Origin: Mixia osmundae IAM 14324
Taxonomy: Eukaryota; Basidiomycota; Mixiomycetes; Mixiales; Mixiaceae
Length of the DNA stretch: 64,000 bases
Assembly (NCBI RefSeq): GCF_000708205.1
Contig: NW_014575560.1
Coordinates: forward strand, 498,501 to 562,500
Direction: 5' to 3'
Below, one piece after another: positions 1-11,175 of the stretch; the stretch's first letter is position 1; every line of letters starts with the position of its first letter. A program made the translations under genes and the position numbers. The notes beneath the pieces are model-generated. The model was not told the DNA's origin and did not search any database. It saw nothing but the letters and a program-made list of their open reading frames with translations.

Positions 1-1
1 T

Positions 2-232
2 GGCGGAGGCCCTGTCACCAACGGCATCTTCTCTGGCGTCTTCAACTGGATCACTGACCAGACCAAGACCGGTCAATGGGGTAGATCAGTCTCACATGCA
101 AGTTGGCTATGGCTGACTTATCGAGCAGCCGTGGGCGCACACATCGCCTACAAGGACGGGAATGGCCAGCCGGCCGTGGGTTATGCTGCTCAGCAGTTCG
201 TGGTCGTCAGCTCACCCGATCCCTGCTCATGA
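2..232 (+). CDS. 3' end of an unrecognised protein gene (partial)
   Basis: Two exons are readable: 2-80 and 129-232, joined across a 48-nt GT-AG intron. The frame stays open through the splice and ends at TGA 230-232. The visible 60 residues are rich in Gly, Thr and Gln. They include VFNWITDQTKTGQW before the splice and GYAAQQFVVV near the end, with a final Pro-Cys-Ser. I do not recognise the family. The composition would suit a secreted or wall-associated protein, but nothing diagnostic is present. The start lies outside the window. Confidence 0.55.
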   Translation, partial: GGGPVTNGIFSGVFNWITDQTKTGQWGRSVSHASWLWLTYRAAVGAHIAYKDGNGQPAVGYAAQQFVVVSSPDPCS

Positions 233-555
233 TGGGCCGGCTTGTTATCCTTTCCCCTTGGTCTGATTGCATGGACACATAATGCCGTCTCCGCTTGTAT
301 GTTGCGAGCCAAACGTCTCCGGAGCAACGAAGATCATGCGTGGGAGCTGACTGGCCACACATCGAATTGAGTGCGATAAATGCAACAGTGGAGTGATCAT
401 ACAAGCCATCGCGCGTCGGGGCTCGGTCCAGCTTCGGCATTGCGTCCCCTCGAGAGCATGCCGAATCGGAATCTCGACGGTCATCCGGAGGTGACGTTGT
501 GCAGACAGCTCACGCTCACTCCAGTGTATAACGACCGTGTACTTATCGTGGCTTC
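233..555. other. Intergenic stretch between two gene 3' ends
   Basis: About 320 bases between the stop of the partial plus-strand gene and the stop of the minus-strand sterol isomerase. Short open frames exist on both strands, but none shows family similarity or a plausible spliced extension. It probably holds the two convergent 3' UTRs and terminators. No clear motif was seen. Confidence 0.4.
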
Positions 556-1365
556 CTACTTGCGCTTCTGAGCTCTCGAGACGGAGCGAGTCTGTACTCG
601 CGTTGACTGGGTCGAGGCACCCAACGATTGGCTGAGTTGCAAATACGACTCATAGAGAAGCCAAAGGGGTATGAACACCCAGCTGAGTGCAGAATGGGAC
701 ATGAGCGCAGCTTTCCGCGATCGGGGGAGAGCTTGCATCAAATTCATGAGGGCCAGGTAAACCCATAGCTTGAGAAAGGTGTCGCCGTATAGGCTCGGCG
801 AACCTTGCAGCCATTCTGGTGCAAAGGTCATGAAGCCGCCGTACAGCTCCGATGTCGACAGAACGACTGTAGGCAGGCAGGCTCAACACGCGACAACCAT
901 CGCGTAGCGAGACATACTCAGCCAGAAGTGTCGCATAGGGTTCGTCCTGGCGATCTGGTAGCAGATGAGGAGGCAGATTGGACCCATGATTAGCACAGTC
1001 AAGATCTCTAGCGAGACGACGGTGGGATCTGCTGTGCCCCACCGTGTATCTGCCTTGGCATACTCTTGCCACATTTTACAGAATAGAGAGGTGCCCGAGT
1101 CGGCCGTGCGGCCAAAGGTCGAGTTGTATAGAAAGCTTCCTTCGTAGAAAGTATGTATGAGCGCATCGAAAGCGCACTGTGACGGTCTCAGTGCGATGGC
1201 AGGCAGCGCGAGAGGCGCTCATACCCATATGAACGTGAAGCGGTCCGCTTTGGTAGCTGTGGATGCCAGAAGACGCCGGGCGCCATACCAGCCGAGTAGG
1301 AGAGCAGACATCACGCCCGCGAGTGAATATGCCGACACGGCTGAGAAGTCATCGAGAAGGCCCAT
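556..1365 (-). CDS. EBP-type sterol Delta8-Delta7 isomerase (EXPERA domain)
   Basis: Exons, complement: 1365-1225, 1176-918, 866-737, 682-556, giving 218 residues (human EBP has 230). The protein resembles emopamil-binding protein, which moves the sterol ring double bond from C8 to C7 in the ER membrane. EBP landmarks are present: His55 and Glu59 (IHTFYEG), the WQEYAKADTRW segment, Glu104 (SLEILT) and MNLIW near the end with Asn175 and Trp178. These match the human catalytic set His76, Glu80, Glu122, Asn193 and Trp196. Four hydrophobic helices are evident. The last intron (736-683) starts with GCAAGC, a GC-AG intron. It is 54 nt and keeps the frame open if retained, but removing it restores the MN-x-x-W motif. 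An upstream Met at 1488 would add 41 poorly conserved residues. The gene diverges from the Pex30-like gene. Most fungi use the unrelated Erg2 for this step. Confidence 0.85.
683..736 (-). other. GC-AG intron in the sterol isomerase gene
   Basis: On the minus strand the intron opens GCAAGC and ends CTCAG. Splicing joins AAT TTG AT to C TGG, restoring the EBP-family MN-x-x-W motif. Without splicing the frame stays open for 18 extra codons of unrelated sequence. The position is well supported by the protein family, but no transcript is available. Confidence 0.7.
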
Positions 1366-1438
1366 CGTCGGGTTGGATTGACCGGGTCGACTGTCGAAAG
1401 GACTGGGACGCGAGACGAGTACCCCGCTCTGGCGACGG

Positions 1439-3054
1439 ATGAGCGAGTTTCTCAGGCCACCAGCTGGTGCTGCCCGTCTCGAAGGCAATGTACGACTACC
1501 AGAGCATCTCCCTTCGACTCATACAGGCGATGCAACACCACCGGGCTCGCCAGCCAAAGCCCCCGGTTCACCGAAAAGCGGCGGATTGACGTCTCATTTC
1601 AAGTCACCCAATGCGATGCTCAATGAGCTGCTCGTCAGCTCGGTCGTCAATGCCACTGCGGGCCCGACAACGGCATCTGCCAAAGCGCCTCTCAGTCTGC
1701 AGACGACCACAGTCAACTTTCGCAAGTGCGCCCGAGCTCTGACTAAAGTTCGTGAAGCCTCGCTGACAAGCTGCGCAGCTTTGTGCAAAAGTCCGGGCCG
1801 ATTTTCTACGTACAGGATGGTGTAGAGAGTATCATCAGATGGGAGGACCCGATCAAGACTGTCTTCTGTGGCTGCTGCTGGGTCGTCCTCTGTGAGCGCC
1901 GACGCGTGTCATCATCTGGCTGGAAGCTCATGCGGCTTGGCAGGTCTTCATCCCATGCTCTTGCTACTGCTACCTAACGTCATCATCATCACGATCTTGC
2001 TCGTCACGCATCAGAAGCGGTACCCGCCCCAGCCTATCGCAGCCAGCCTGAACGAGCGACCGACAAAGGTGTCCGACAAGCCTATGAATGATGGGCCGCC
2101 CTCGCAAGGATCTATAGAGTTCGTCCCCAGAGCTATATACTTAATCTGTCATGCTCACGAGCGGCTTTATCAGCTATCTACAGAATCTCGTGAGTACCTC
2201 ACAAAGTAGCCCGCTCCCAGATCTGATATTTCCCTAGCAAAACATACAAGGCATGATGGGGAGGATAAGTGATCTGACAGATGCCGGCAGACAAGCGGTA
2301 CCCTATCTCGACTGGTCCAATGAGCGTCTTACAATGGTGATATTGCAAGTAGCCATACTGTCCGGCATCGGCATGGCATCTATCATGTACTACGTACCGT
2401 GGAAGTACGTCGCTCTTGTCGGCGGCATAGCTGCTCTCGCTCTATCACATCCGCTCTCGATCTCGCTCCTTGGTCGATCGGCACCGCTCATGCAGACCCG
2501 AAGCAAGCACATCCTAGCAAAATTACAACAGATCATGGAAGATGATGCTCTCAATGATGAGCATCTCGAAGCGCTCGACATCCGCGATATCGAGCTCTTC
2601 GAGAATGAAAGGCTCGATGAGACTGGCCAGTGGAGCCCGCATGCACTTACCCTCCGAGATCCGAAGCCATGGGCCACGCAAGCCAGCATCGCTGCTGGTC
2701 TATCACACGACACACAGGCTGCTACTGCGCCGTCTGACGCAGAACTCAGGTGCGTCCTTGCTGCACATCATCATATCTTCTGATGCGGAGAGCAGCTACA
2801 GTCCACCCAAGGGCTATCGCTGGGTGGAAGGTGAGCAGTGGCGCATCGACAAGTACTCGAATTGGGCTATTGCATCGGACTTGGACGACGGTAGGTTGAC
2901 CATGGACTTGCGGCGCAGTGCTGACACTCATCAAACAGATGGCTGGCACTATTCTACAGACTTTCGCCCAACGGAGAACGCATCAGATGCCATCAAGGCG
3001 CATTCGACGAGGCAAAGAAGATGGATTAGACGCGCGTTTCATTACGCAGGCTAG
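1439..3054 (+). CDS. Pex30/Pex23-family ER peroxin with reticulon-like and dysferlin domains
   Basis: Seven exons: 1439-1725, 1779-1891, 1944-2118, 2162-2189, 2238-2749, 2793-2890, 2939-3054, giving 442 residues. Family members sit in the ER membrane where they shape domains from which peroxisomes and lipid droplets emerge. In order: a disordered N-terminus; a conserved block with GPIFYVQDGVESIIRWEDP; two paired hydrophobic hairpins (about residues 130-155 and 215-260) typical of the reticulon-like part; and C-terminal dysferlin halves shown by PPKGYRWVEGEQW and DDDGWHYSTDF. Every splice keeps frame and joins conserved text. It shares a short divergent promoter with the sterol isomerase. Which of Pex28-Pex32 it equals cannot be decided from sequence alone. 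Confidence 0.85.
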
Positions 3055-3141
3055 ATTGCAATGTGACAATTGCTCTCGTACACACATGTGACAGACGAAT
3101 GCGGATGTACAGACGCGAGAATGCGGAGGCGTCTAGAGTGT

Positions 3142-4633
3142 CTAAGGAGCTGACGCTTTGCCAGGAGGCAATGCAGGGTGCATGGGTGAGGGTATGGTAT
3201 CGTGAGTGAATTGGGTATGTTGTGCTGCATCATGAAGCGAACGTACCTCTTGCTGAGGTTCTTGGAGTCTGTTCATTTCTTGCTGGGCGCGATGGAGTGT
3301 CTGCTGCGTTACAGGCGGATTCGCGATTTGCACCGGTGCGGGCATCTGACCTGCAGGCTGACTATAGCTATTTGTTGACGTGTGAGGTTGCACGAAATGC
3401 TCGGGTATCATCTGCTGGCGGTGTATCATAGATTGCTGTTGCTGGATGTATTGCTGCTGCGAGGGCATATTTAAGGGGTATGCGGCAAAGCCGCTCGGAT
3501 TGACAGCCTGCCAAGATGCGTCTGGGTGTTGTGTGGCGGAGCGAGGATGCTGCGCCATCGGTGCTGCATGCTGGGGATCTAGAGGGACGTCTGAACGAGA
3601 AGCTTGTCGTGGTCCGTAGGCAGCTGATGTGGCTGCCCAGCGCGGCAACAGCTGCGCAGGCATCGCAGCAGCTGGCGAAGGCGTCCTCGATGTGCGCTGC
3701 GCGGCGGGCGCGTGCCGACTGTGCGCATGCCTCCGATCTGGTCCGCCTTCGTACGGTTGTGACGGAGGCTGCGTGGAAGGGATGTTGAGCGACTGTGTAG
3801 ATGGTATATATGATGCCATCTGGCCGCCCGGTCGTGCATAAGCTAAAAGAGAGGAATGCGCTTGATATTGGCTGTGTGTCATCGCAGGAACGCCGGGTGG
3901 TGGCGCCGATGCTGGGCCTTGCAGCGGTATCGACATATGCTGAGGTTCACTCGGCGCTTGCATACGATGAACTACGCCGCGGAGATAGACGTTCTCGTCT
4001 TGCAGCATTCGCATGCCATGCCGGAGCCGTGCGATTGCCTGTGCTTGATCATGAGCTCACGCAGTGCGTCCTCAGCAGCCTCGAGCTCACGTCCGACTCG
4101 CCATCTTCGTACCGCCTGACTTTCTCCTCCAACGTACGCAGGTACTGAGCTCTACGCTGCCTGAATTCTTTCTGAGCCTTGCGATTCTGCAGCGTCCGCT
4201 GATGCGCTGCGTATGCTTCCTGATCCAGAGATGGCTGCGGAGGCAGGCTCTCGCTACTTCCCTCAGTAGAAGGCCCAGCGACGGCCTGTAGATCTGAGAA
4301 GCCACGTGCGAGCAGTGAGCCCGTCTCAGAGGGTGAACCTGTCTCCGAGGTCTGCTGAGCGGTCGAGGGCGTGCGCTCATGCCGACCAAACTCTTTCGCT
4401 GAATTGGGCTCTTCGCTGCTCTGCGCTGACGATGATTTGGACTGCTCGAGCGCTGCAGGCCTTGCGGATGATGAAGCGCCACTGTTGGACGCGCTTGTCA
4501 CTTCCTTGGTGTTCGAAGGCGCTCTCCCCGCTGCGTGAGGCATGCCGATGTCGGCGCTCGACTCGACATTGGGGACGCGAGGCAGATCCTTGTGAGACTC
4601 GCCGCGGCCGGGATCATGATCCCCGGCCTCCAT
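3142..4633 (-). CDS. Yap/AP-1-type bZIP transcription factor
   Basis: Exons, complement: 4633-4091 and 4038-3142, giving about 479 residues. The basic region NRKAQKEFRQRR carries the N-x2-A-Q-x2-F-R signature of the fungal Yap/Pap1 class, which binds TTAC/TTAG half-sites. The basic region sits at about residues 145-158 and runs into a short zipper (LRTLEEKVRRYEDGESD, then LRHGMRMLQDENVYLRG). The 52-nt intron lies inside the zipper, and splicing keeps the coil in register. The rest is low-complexity: acidic/Ser-rich N-terminus, Gln/Pro-rich C-terminus. I saw no paired Cys-rich redox domains as in Yap1, so oxidative control of export is not supported. The last about 30 codons could hold another intron; I left them as read. 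Confidence 0.8.
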
Positions 4634-5561
4634 CGAGACATGCTCGCTCGCGCCCGTCAGCTGTCTCGAGAACCAGTCAACCCTTCCGGTTTATGCTCAG
4701 CCACGCCGCGAAATTCTCACATTGTCGCTGTTAATCGTGGACGGAGGCTCGGGCAGGCTTTGATGATTGCTCGGAATCAACAATCCCGCTTTGTCTGAAG
4801 ACAATGGCATTACACGTAGGCCAGCGCAAGCCAGACCGATAAGCTGGAGCCAATCGTCAAGGCCAGCTGAGCGTGCCGTCAAACATGTGCGCGGGAGTGG
4901 CGACAGGTTACAATGCGCACTTGCAGATTGTCGAGCCACGACGTAAGCACGGGCGGCGCGTGATCGGTGCTGACGTAAAGGAGCTCAAACTCTCCGATAA
5001 AGCGTTACTGGGGTACCTCGGTCTCCTGCTCTCTTACAGAGCTTCGGTGAGCTTGGCCGAGAGAGTCGCGGCGGGCGCAGTAGAGGCAAGGAAGAAAGAA
5101 GAGCAGCTCCTGCAGAAAATGCATCGATTACGTAGTTCGCTGCAGACAGGGCCTCGCCCACGTCGTCCCACTCGTGAAAGGCATCAAAGACGGCAAGACA
5201 TTGCCAAGGTGGCGTGGAGCCTTTCTTCGTGCGCGCGAATGCTTGGTGGGTGCCGATCACTGCAAGGGTCCAGGGAAACGCCGTGCCCGCGGCTGCTGGC
5301 GTGCATCGCCTCTCACACACTGCAACCAACCTGAATAGCCGCGAGTCTGGCCTTCTTAGATGCCGTTGTGGAAGCGAAGCTAGCCAGGCCCTACGCTTAG
5401 CCTGGTCGCTAGTCGGTTTATCAATCTCGATCTGAGTCTATCCTTCTTTTCCGCTCGACCGTCTTCCCGGCGGGCTGTCAGCTGCACGTAGTCAGCTCGA
5501 TCGCGGTCTTGCGCTTGGCTGAGCAGGGCGCTGAGCCAGACAATCGTGTCACAGTCTGGTC
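4634..5561. other. Gene-sized gap, possibly a small spliced minus-strand gene
   Basis: This 928-base interval separates the bZIP start from ERG28. On the minus strand, an ATG near 5307 opens a frame (start MHASSRGHGVSLDPC). With introns near 5190-5130 and 5020-4975 it can be read into a Cys-containing segment (CIFCRSC) ending near 4910. The plus strand also has an uninterrupted 153-codon frame from 4873. Neither product matches a family I know, and the splice choices are weak, so no gene is called. It could equally be regulatory DNA for both neighbours. Confidence 0.25.
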
Positions 5562-6267
5562 ATGGATCAGCTCGAAGCCTCGAGAGTCTTATTGACGGAC
5601 TATGCCGGAAGTATGGCTGCAATGGCAGCCTGATCGGAGCTGAGGTTGCGCAGAATTACCTTCCCTGAGCGAGCACGGTGGTTTGCTGCCACAATGGCTC
5701 CTTTTCGTTTCCGTCCTCGCGCTCTTCAATACGGTCCAGAACTTCGTGACCAACTCGCTCACACGTAGGGTCTATCACAAGACGCATGGTATGAGCTTGC
5801 ACTTGATTTGCGTTGCAGGCTGACCTTCCAGGCAGTCACCAGTCTGCAGTCGCGCACATTCGCAGTCTGGACCCTCACGAGCGCTGGTGTCCGCTTGTAC
5901 ACAGCGATGAGCATCGACAATCCAGCGTACGCACGCAGCGAATGCTAACGCGCCAGCTCACATGGCCAGCAGGCTCTATCATCTCACGCTGGCGAGCTTT
6001 GTAGGTTGACCTATCGCGTCCGGCAGCAAGTTGCTCACATCGGCGGCAGGTGATTGCGTTCTTGCATTTCGGCTCGGAGATTGTCGTCTTTAAGACGACG
6101 ACACTGTTCAGTCCTGCTCTCAGTACGGTCATCATCTCGAGTAAGTCCTTCGTCGGGGAATTTCCAGTGAGCTGAGCGACGCGGCAGCTTCGTCGATGTA
6201 CTGGATGATGAGCCAGTACGACTACTATCTGTCCGGCCTAGAGCCGTTGATAGAGACAAGCCTGTGA
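5562..6267 (+). CDS. ERG28: Erg28, ER scaffold of the sterol C4-demethylation complex
   Basis: Six exons: 5562-5610, 5654-5788, 5836-5926, 5973-6000, 6050-6140, 6188-6267, giving 157 residues. The largest open piece is short, so the gene is easily missed. Erg28 tethers Erg25, Erg26 and Erg27 at the ER during removal of the two C4 methyls. Family text is clear: GGLLPQWLLFVSVLALFNTV near residues 24-43, VTSLQSRTFAVWTLTSAGVR, HLTLASFVIAFLHFGSE and SMYWMMSQYDYY. Four hydrophobic helices are expected and seen. All five introns are 43-49 nt GT-AG. The gene lies less than 5 kb from the EBP-type isomerase, a possible loose sterol neighbourhood. Confidence 0.9.
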
Positions 6268-6322
6268 TAGCATGCAATGACGCAATTACACCGATGATCT
6301 ACATCTACGTCGAGTTCGCTCT

Positions 6323-7365
6323 TTATGACAGCATGATGATCCATGCAAGCACAGAGAAGAGCAGGAAGCAGGGGTAGACTGCTAACACTGCTCTCGAGTC
6401 TTCCAGTCGCGTGCCACCGAGAAAATTGACGGCGGCTGCTTGCATATGAGCTCGATCGGCTGTCGAATCAGACTGACTTACCAAAGACTGCCCATGCAAA
6501 GCCTGCAAGGCAGACCGGTATTCTGACCCAGAGCAAGCGGACGAAGAGTGTGACGAATGCGGAGATGACGAGCGGGAAGATACAGTAGCCGAGCACGCAC
6601 AGCGACTGGAAGAATGATCTGTCCTCGCACGGTGCTCAGCAGGAAAATGCTGATGCAGGTGAACGGCGTACACTTTGCCACCCAATAGCTTCGCGTTGAG
6701 TGTGACGACGACTGAGCCGAGCCAGACGATGACGAAGACGCCGGTAAAGACAGATAAGCTTTGACTTTCGGGAGCTGCGCGCAAGCTGTGAGCCCAGTGA
6801 CGAGGCAACCGGCGGCGAGGACGAGTTACCGTTGACGGAGAGCATCACAGCGAGGGCGAGGCAGAAGATCAAGGGACCCCAGAGATCCCATTCGCGCAAG
6901 ACGGCCGTCGTTCGCGTCGGTCTGAGGACTTGTACCATCTTGTCACTTATTGCTTTGGCATCACGCAACTGTGGATCAATCCGACGCAGCTCAGCCTGAT
7001 GAGGTCATGCCTGAGTCGGAGCGACGCACGATAGTCTCGGAGACGGGCTCGTCGAGCGTGCTCACGCCGCCAAAGCGCGATTCGACTTGGATGCCGCCAA
7101 TGGTCTGTCTGTGGCCTGCTGGACTCGACCGACTGCTGGCGCTGGCACCCGCTTGAGGCTTGCCGATTGAACCCGATAGCTGATCAGCCGCGCCTGAGCT
7201 CTGTGTCGAGAGCAGCGGCGCATTGGCGCTCGAGGAATCTTTGGCCTTGCCTTTGCTCTGTGCGTTGCCAGACGAGCCGTAAGCTACCAGGTCATCTTCA
7301 TCCTCGTCGGCCTCTATCTCGACTGCGTGGTGAGCCTGCGGAGGGACCTGATAGCCTGAGCTCAT
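6323..7365 (-). CDS. YIPF6/Yip4-like Yip1-domain Golgi membrane protein
   Basis: Exons, complement: 7365-7030, 6989-6830, 6774-6672, 6618-6482, 6438-6323, giving 283 residues. Yip1-domain proteins are five-pass membrane proteins of ER-Golgi traffic that contact Ypt/Rab GTPases. A long polar N-terminus with an acidic patch (EADEDEDDL) precedes the conserved STLDEPV block at about residue 98. Next come REWDLWGPLIFCLALAVML, VFVIVWLGSVVVTLNAKLLG, SFFQSLCVLGYCIFPLV and a closing helix before the stop. This order and spacing match YIPF6. The first intron (40 nt) is the shortest in the gene. It diverges from SLA1 with about 110 bases between the starts, and both products act in membrane traffic. Confidence 0.85.
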
Positions 7366-7476
7366 CGCTGTGCCCGACTCCTCGACTTCACTCGTCCTGC
7401 TGACGCGCAGCCCGAGCTCGACGTCAGGACAATCCCGGCGCTCGAGCCGACCGACCCGACCCGACCTGGGAGCGGC

Positions 7477-10400
7477 ATGTCAGCGATCAGCTTGCTCGGT
7501 CTGGCGAGAGCAGAGTTCGACTATGAGGCCAGAGAAGCGGAGGAAGTCTCCATCAAGGAGGGCGATGTGCTCTACATTATCGAAGATGACGATGCCGAGT
7601 CAGTTGGAGCACCCTGTCAGCCCCTACAGCCGCTGATCATGGCATGTCCAGATGGTGGAAGATCCGGGCAAAGGTGTCGCCTTCGTCCGACGAGCCCGAG
7701 GGAGCGACCGGCCTTGTTCCTGCGAGCTACCTCGAGCCCATGCAGCCCATCTCACGCGCAATAGCGACTTATGCCTACCAAGCGACCAACGAGGAAGAGC
7801 TCACAGTCGTCGACGATGAGCCTCTCAATGTCTACGAGGACGACGGAGAGTGGACGCTGGTGGGGCGCGTAGATGAGTCCGGTCAGAGAGGCGTGGGCTA
7901 CATGCCAACAAGCTATCTCACGGCAAGTCAGGCTCCCCGGCAGTAAGTCAACTGCTGACATTGCAGCACAGATCACGGATGAGACCGTGTCGCCTGTCGC
8001 TGCACATGAGGAAGACGAAGTCTACGAGGAAGCAGAGGAGAACGCGCCAATTGCGATTGCATCAGCGCCGAGCGTACCCGCTCTCGCCCGCAATGGCGCA
8101 ACAAAGACGCCTGTCAAGATCTGGAGTGTCTCTGTGCGGTTGCCGTTGTCTCTCTGGCGATCGAGCTGACAGCAAGAGCAGGAGCTTGACGGCAAGAAGA
8201 AGAAAAAGAAAGGCAGCCTAGGCATAGGCAATGGAGCGCTTTTCTTCGCCAGTGAGAGTGATAAGGCGCCAGTACAACAGCGCAGTATAGTAGATCTTCA
8301 GACATGGGATACCGAAAAGTCGAAGCAGATCAAGATCCAGTTTGCGGACGATATCGAGCTCATCTTTTCGACCTCGAAGGATGCATTAGAAGAGATTGTG
8401 CAAAAGCTCGAAGCCGAACTCGAAGCGCACACCGGTGCTACGCCTCGACAGAATACTACCAATACGCCCGTGCCTGCTCCGCCTCCGATAGCTGCGCTCG
8501 GTCCCGCTCCCCCACCGCCCAAAGCGCCTTCGCCACCGCCAGAAGAACATTACAGCGCTCCAGTCCCACCTCCACGGCCACAAGCAGTCAGATCGCTTTC
8601 TGAGAAGACCGGCGTGGCTCTGTATGACTTCTCGGGCGAGGGCGATGACGAGCTCTCTATCCAAGAGGGAGACCAACTTGTAATTCTTGATGATAGCTCC
8701 AACGAAGAATGGTGGAAAGTGCGAAAAGCCGAAGACGGCTCGGAAGGCGTCGTCCCTGCCAGCTATGTCGGCACCGAAGACGAGCATCAGCAGCAACAGG
8801 CACAGGAACAGGACGAAGAGGATACGGCTGCACCGCTCGTTGCGCAATCTCGGTCTGATCCCTCTGCTGCTCGACGCGAGCAAGAGAGGAGCGATGCAAG
8901 ACGAGCCAGACAGCTTGCAGAAGAAGAAGCAGCTGCTGAAGATCAGAGGCGGAAGCAGAAGTCTGAAGCCCGTCGGAGGAGAGAAATGGACAATAGCCGG
9001 TCAGGCGCTGCGCCACCGAATGCTGCTCCTCGACCTAGCTCATCCTCTGGAACGAGCGAGCGTAGTAAGTTCATTTTGCTTTCTGCCGTGCCGCACTCAC
9101 AGTGAATCACAGAGCCTGCGGCAGATCAGACGCGAATATGGAAAGACAGAACTGGACAATTCAAGGTCGAAGCTCAATTTCTTGGTCTTAACAATGGCAA
9201 GATACGGCTCCACAAGCTCAATGGCGTAATCATTGAGGTACCGGTCGCCAAGATGTCGCCCGATGATATACAATTTCTGCAGTCAATCACGAAACGGTCT
9301 TCGAAGGATGGCGAAGATGATATTGCGCTGGCAAAGCTCAGATCAGCTCGGCCGAGCTCAGGCTCGCAGCGTCCGTCGACCTCCTCGCGTCGATCTGATC
9401 CTGCCACGCCGTCGCGCTCCAAACCAGCGCGAAAGGCGACGATGGACTGGTTCGGCTTCTTTCTGGAAGCGGGCTGCAGTGTGGATGACTGCACTCGCTA
9501 TGCCAACAACTTCGAACGAGACCGCATGGACGAGAATGTCCTGCCTGATCTCGAGCCGGCGACGATGCGCAGTCTTGGTCTACGCGAAGGCGACGTTATC
9601 CGTGTCAGCCGACTCATCAAGCAACGCTTTGCAGCACCAAACGTACCCAACAAGCCGGATACAGACACTGACCAGCTAGCGGAGGACGAAGCAATGGCTC
9701 GCAAGTTGCAAGAACAAGAGAATGCCGGCAGCACTGCGGGTGGCTCGCTCTTTACGTCTGCATCTGGCGGCCTCAAGACAACACGGCGTGGACGTCCTCC
9801 TGTTGGCCGATCTGCACCGTCCATCGCTTCGATCAGTGACAGTATTGCCTCGGCTAGCTCGCAGCTCAGCGCAGCGGTACCTGCACGGCCTACTTCCGCA
9901 AACGAAATTGAGACCCGCCCGTCACGGTCGGCATCCAATGCGACATCGAGCGGCTTCGATGATGATGCATGGACTGTCAAGCCCTCGTCAAAGCCAAGTA
10001 CGCCTGCACCACCACCACCGCCCGCACCAACTGCACCCGCACAAGCTGTCGTCAAGCCTGCCTCGCCGGCGCCGGCGCCGACACCCGCGACACGACCGGA
10101 AGTCGAAAGAGCGCCAAGCTCGACGCAAGACTACAACGAAAGGTTGCTTGCTCAGCTCGGTATTGGCAGTCAGCAGAATCAGCGACCGGCACACCAGCCT
10201 CCTCCAGTCATCAATGGACCGCGAGGGCCTCTGGCGCCTGTCGCCGCTAACGGTCCGCTCTTGGCACCTCTCGTACCTACAAACACGGGCATCAATCGCT
10301 TTGTGCCCACGCGTCCTGGTGCGCAGCCAGGTCTCGCGCCACAACAGACAGGCTTCGCTCAGCCTGGTCCTCAGCTGTACGCGCAGCCGACAGGCATGAA

Positions 10401-11037
10401 CGCTCAACTGTACCCTCAACAGACCGGCTTTCAGCAGCCTCAGCAAAGTTTCCAGCAACCACAGCAGCTCTATCCGCAGCAAACAGGCTATCAGCAGCCG
10501 ATGCAGACCGGTCTCTATCCCCAGCAAGGACAACTTCAGCAGATGGGAATGATGCAGCCTCAGCAGACTGGCTATCAATCGCCCGCGCCCGCTCTGCAAC
10601 AACCTCCGCAGCAGACTGGCTTTGGACAACAAGCGCCTATCCCTTCGCTCTCGACGTTTGGGCCGCAGAACGGCGCATCGTCTGCAGGCCAGTCAACAGG
10701 CTCTACGCAGTATCAGCCTTCGAATGTGTTTGCATCGATGAAGGCCGGCACGTTTGGCAACAAATCATCGCAGCTCGGTCCCCAGTCGGAGCAAAAGTAC
10801 GATGTTTTGCGCGCCCAGCCTACAGGTGTGTTTTGCTCTTGGGACTGCATGCCTGTGCTCACGAGGCAAACAGGCTACAACGGAGGCATGATGCCGCAGC
10901 AGACCGGCTTCCAGCAGCCCCAGATGACTGGCTTTCAGCCTCAGCTGACGCCCCAGATGACCGGCTACGCGCCACAGCAGCAACAGATGTTCGGTCAAGC
11001 ACAACAGCAGCAACAGCAGCAGCCATATTGGAGATAA
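7477..11037 (+). CDS. SLA1: Sla1, endocytic actin-patch scaffold
   Basis: Six exons: 7477-7598, 7652-7926, 7967-8127, 8173-9064, 9113-10825, 10874-11037, giving 1108 residues (yeast Sla1 has 1244). Domain order is that of Sla1: SH3-1 (about 5-65), SH3-2 (about 70-130), a Lys-rich stretch, a proline-rich linker, SH3-3 (about 333-390, GVALYDFSGEGDDELSIQEG), SHD1 (about 488-545, RIWKDRTGQFKVEAQFLG; binds NPFxD cargo signals), SHD2 SAM-like fold (about 594-660), then a Gln-rich tail of QQTG(F/Y) repeats. In yeast such LxxQxTG repeats are phosphorylated by Ark/Prk kinases and bind End3/Pan1. The last intron is 48 nt and keeps frame if retained. Antisense open frames over exon 5 are composition shadows. 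Confidence 0.93.
10320..11030 (+). repeat. Degenerate Gln-x-Thr-Gly repeat array in the Sla1 tail
   Basis: About a dozen short repeats of the form (P/Q)-Q-(Q/M/P)-T-G-(F/Y/M/L) are spaced 8-30 residues apart. The cores are QQTGF, QQTGY, QMTGF, QPTGM and similar. They correspond to the LxxQxTG motifs of yeast Sla1 and Pan1, which are Ark1/Prk1 kinase sites. Spacing is irregular and codons vary, so selection on the protein rather than recent DNA expansion is likely. The short intron at 10826-10873 removes sequence between two repeats and leaves QPTGY at the joint. Confidence 0.75.
10826..10873 (+). other. 48-nt frame-preserving intron in SLA1
   Basis: It begins GTGTGT and ends AACAG. It is a multiple of three with no stop, so an unspliced message still encodes full Sla1 with 16 extra residues. 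Splicing joins ACA G to GC TAC and restores the QPTGY repeat, which supports it as a true intron. Confidence 0.65.
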
Positions 11038-11175
11038 TCGAGATGCAGAGCCATTTCACCAGCCCCAAGTGCCTGCTCCACCTGTTACTTCTGCGTAAGC
11101 ATTGAGAATCGCGCGGGGACGTGGCCGTACCCTTGAAACCTTTCTTGCCGCCTGTGATCTCTCTGAAGCTCTTCG

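Noticed and set aside
9498-10632. Long minus-strand open frames (185 and 214 codons) opposite SLA1
   Set aside because: They mirror the Ser/Pro/Gln-rich sense protein, carry no domain, and the sense strand has unmistakable Sla1 domains.
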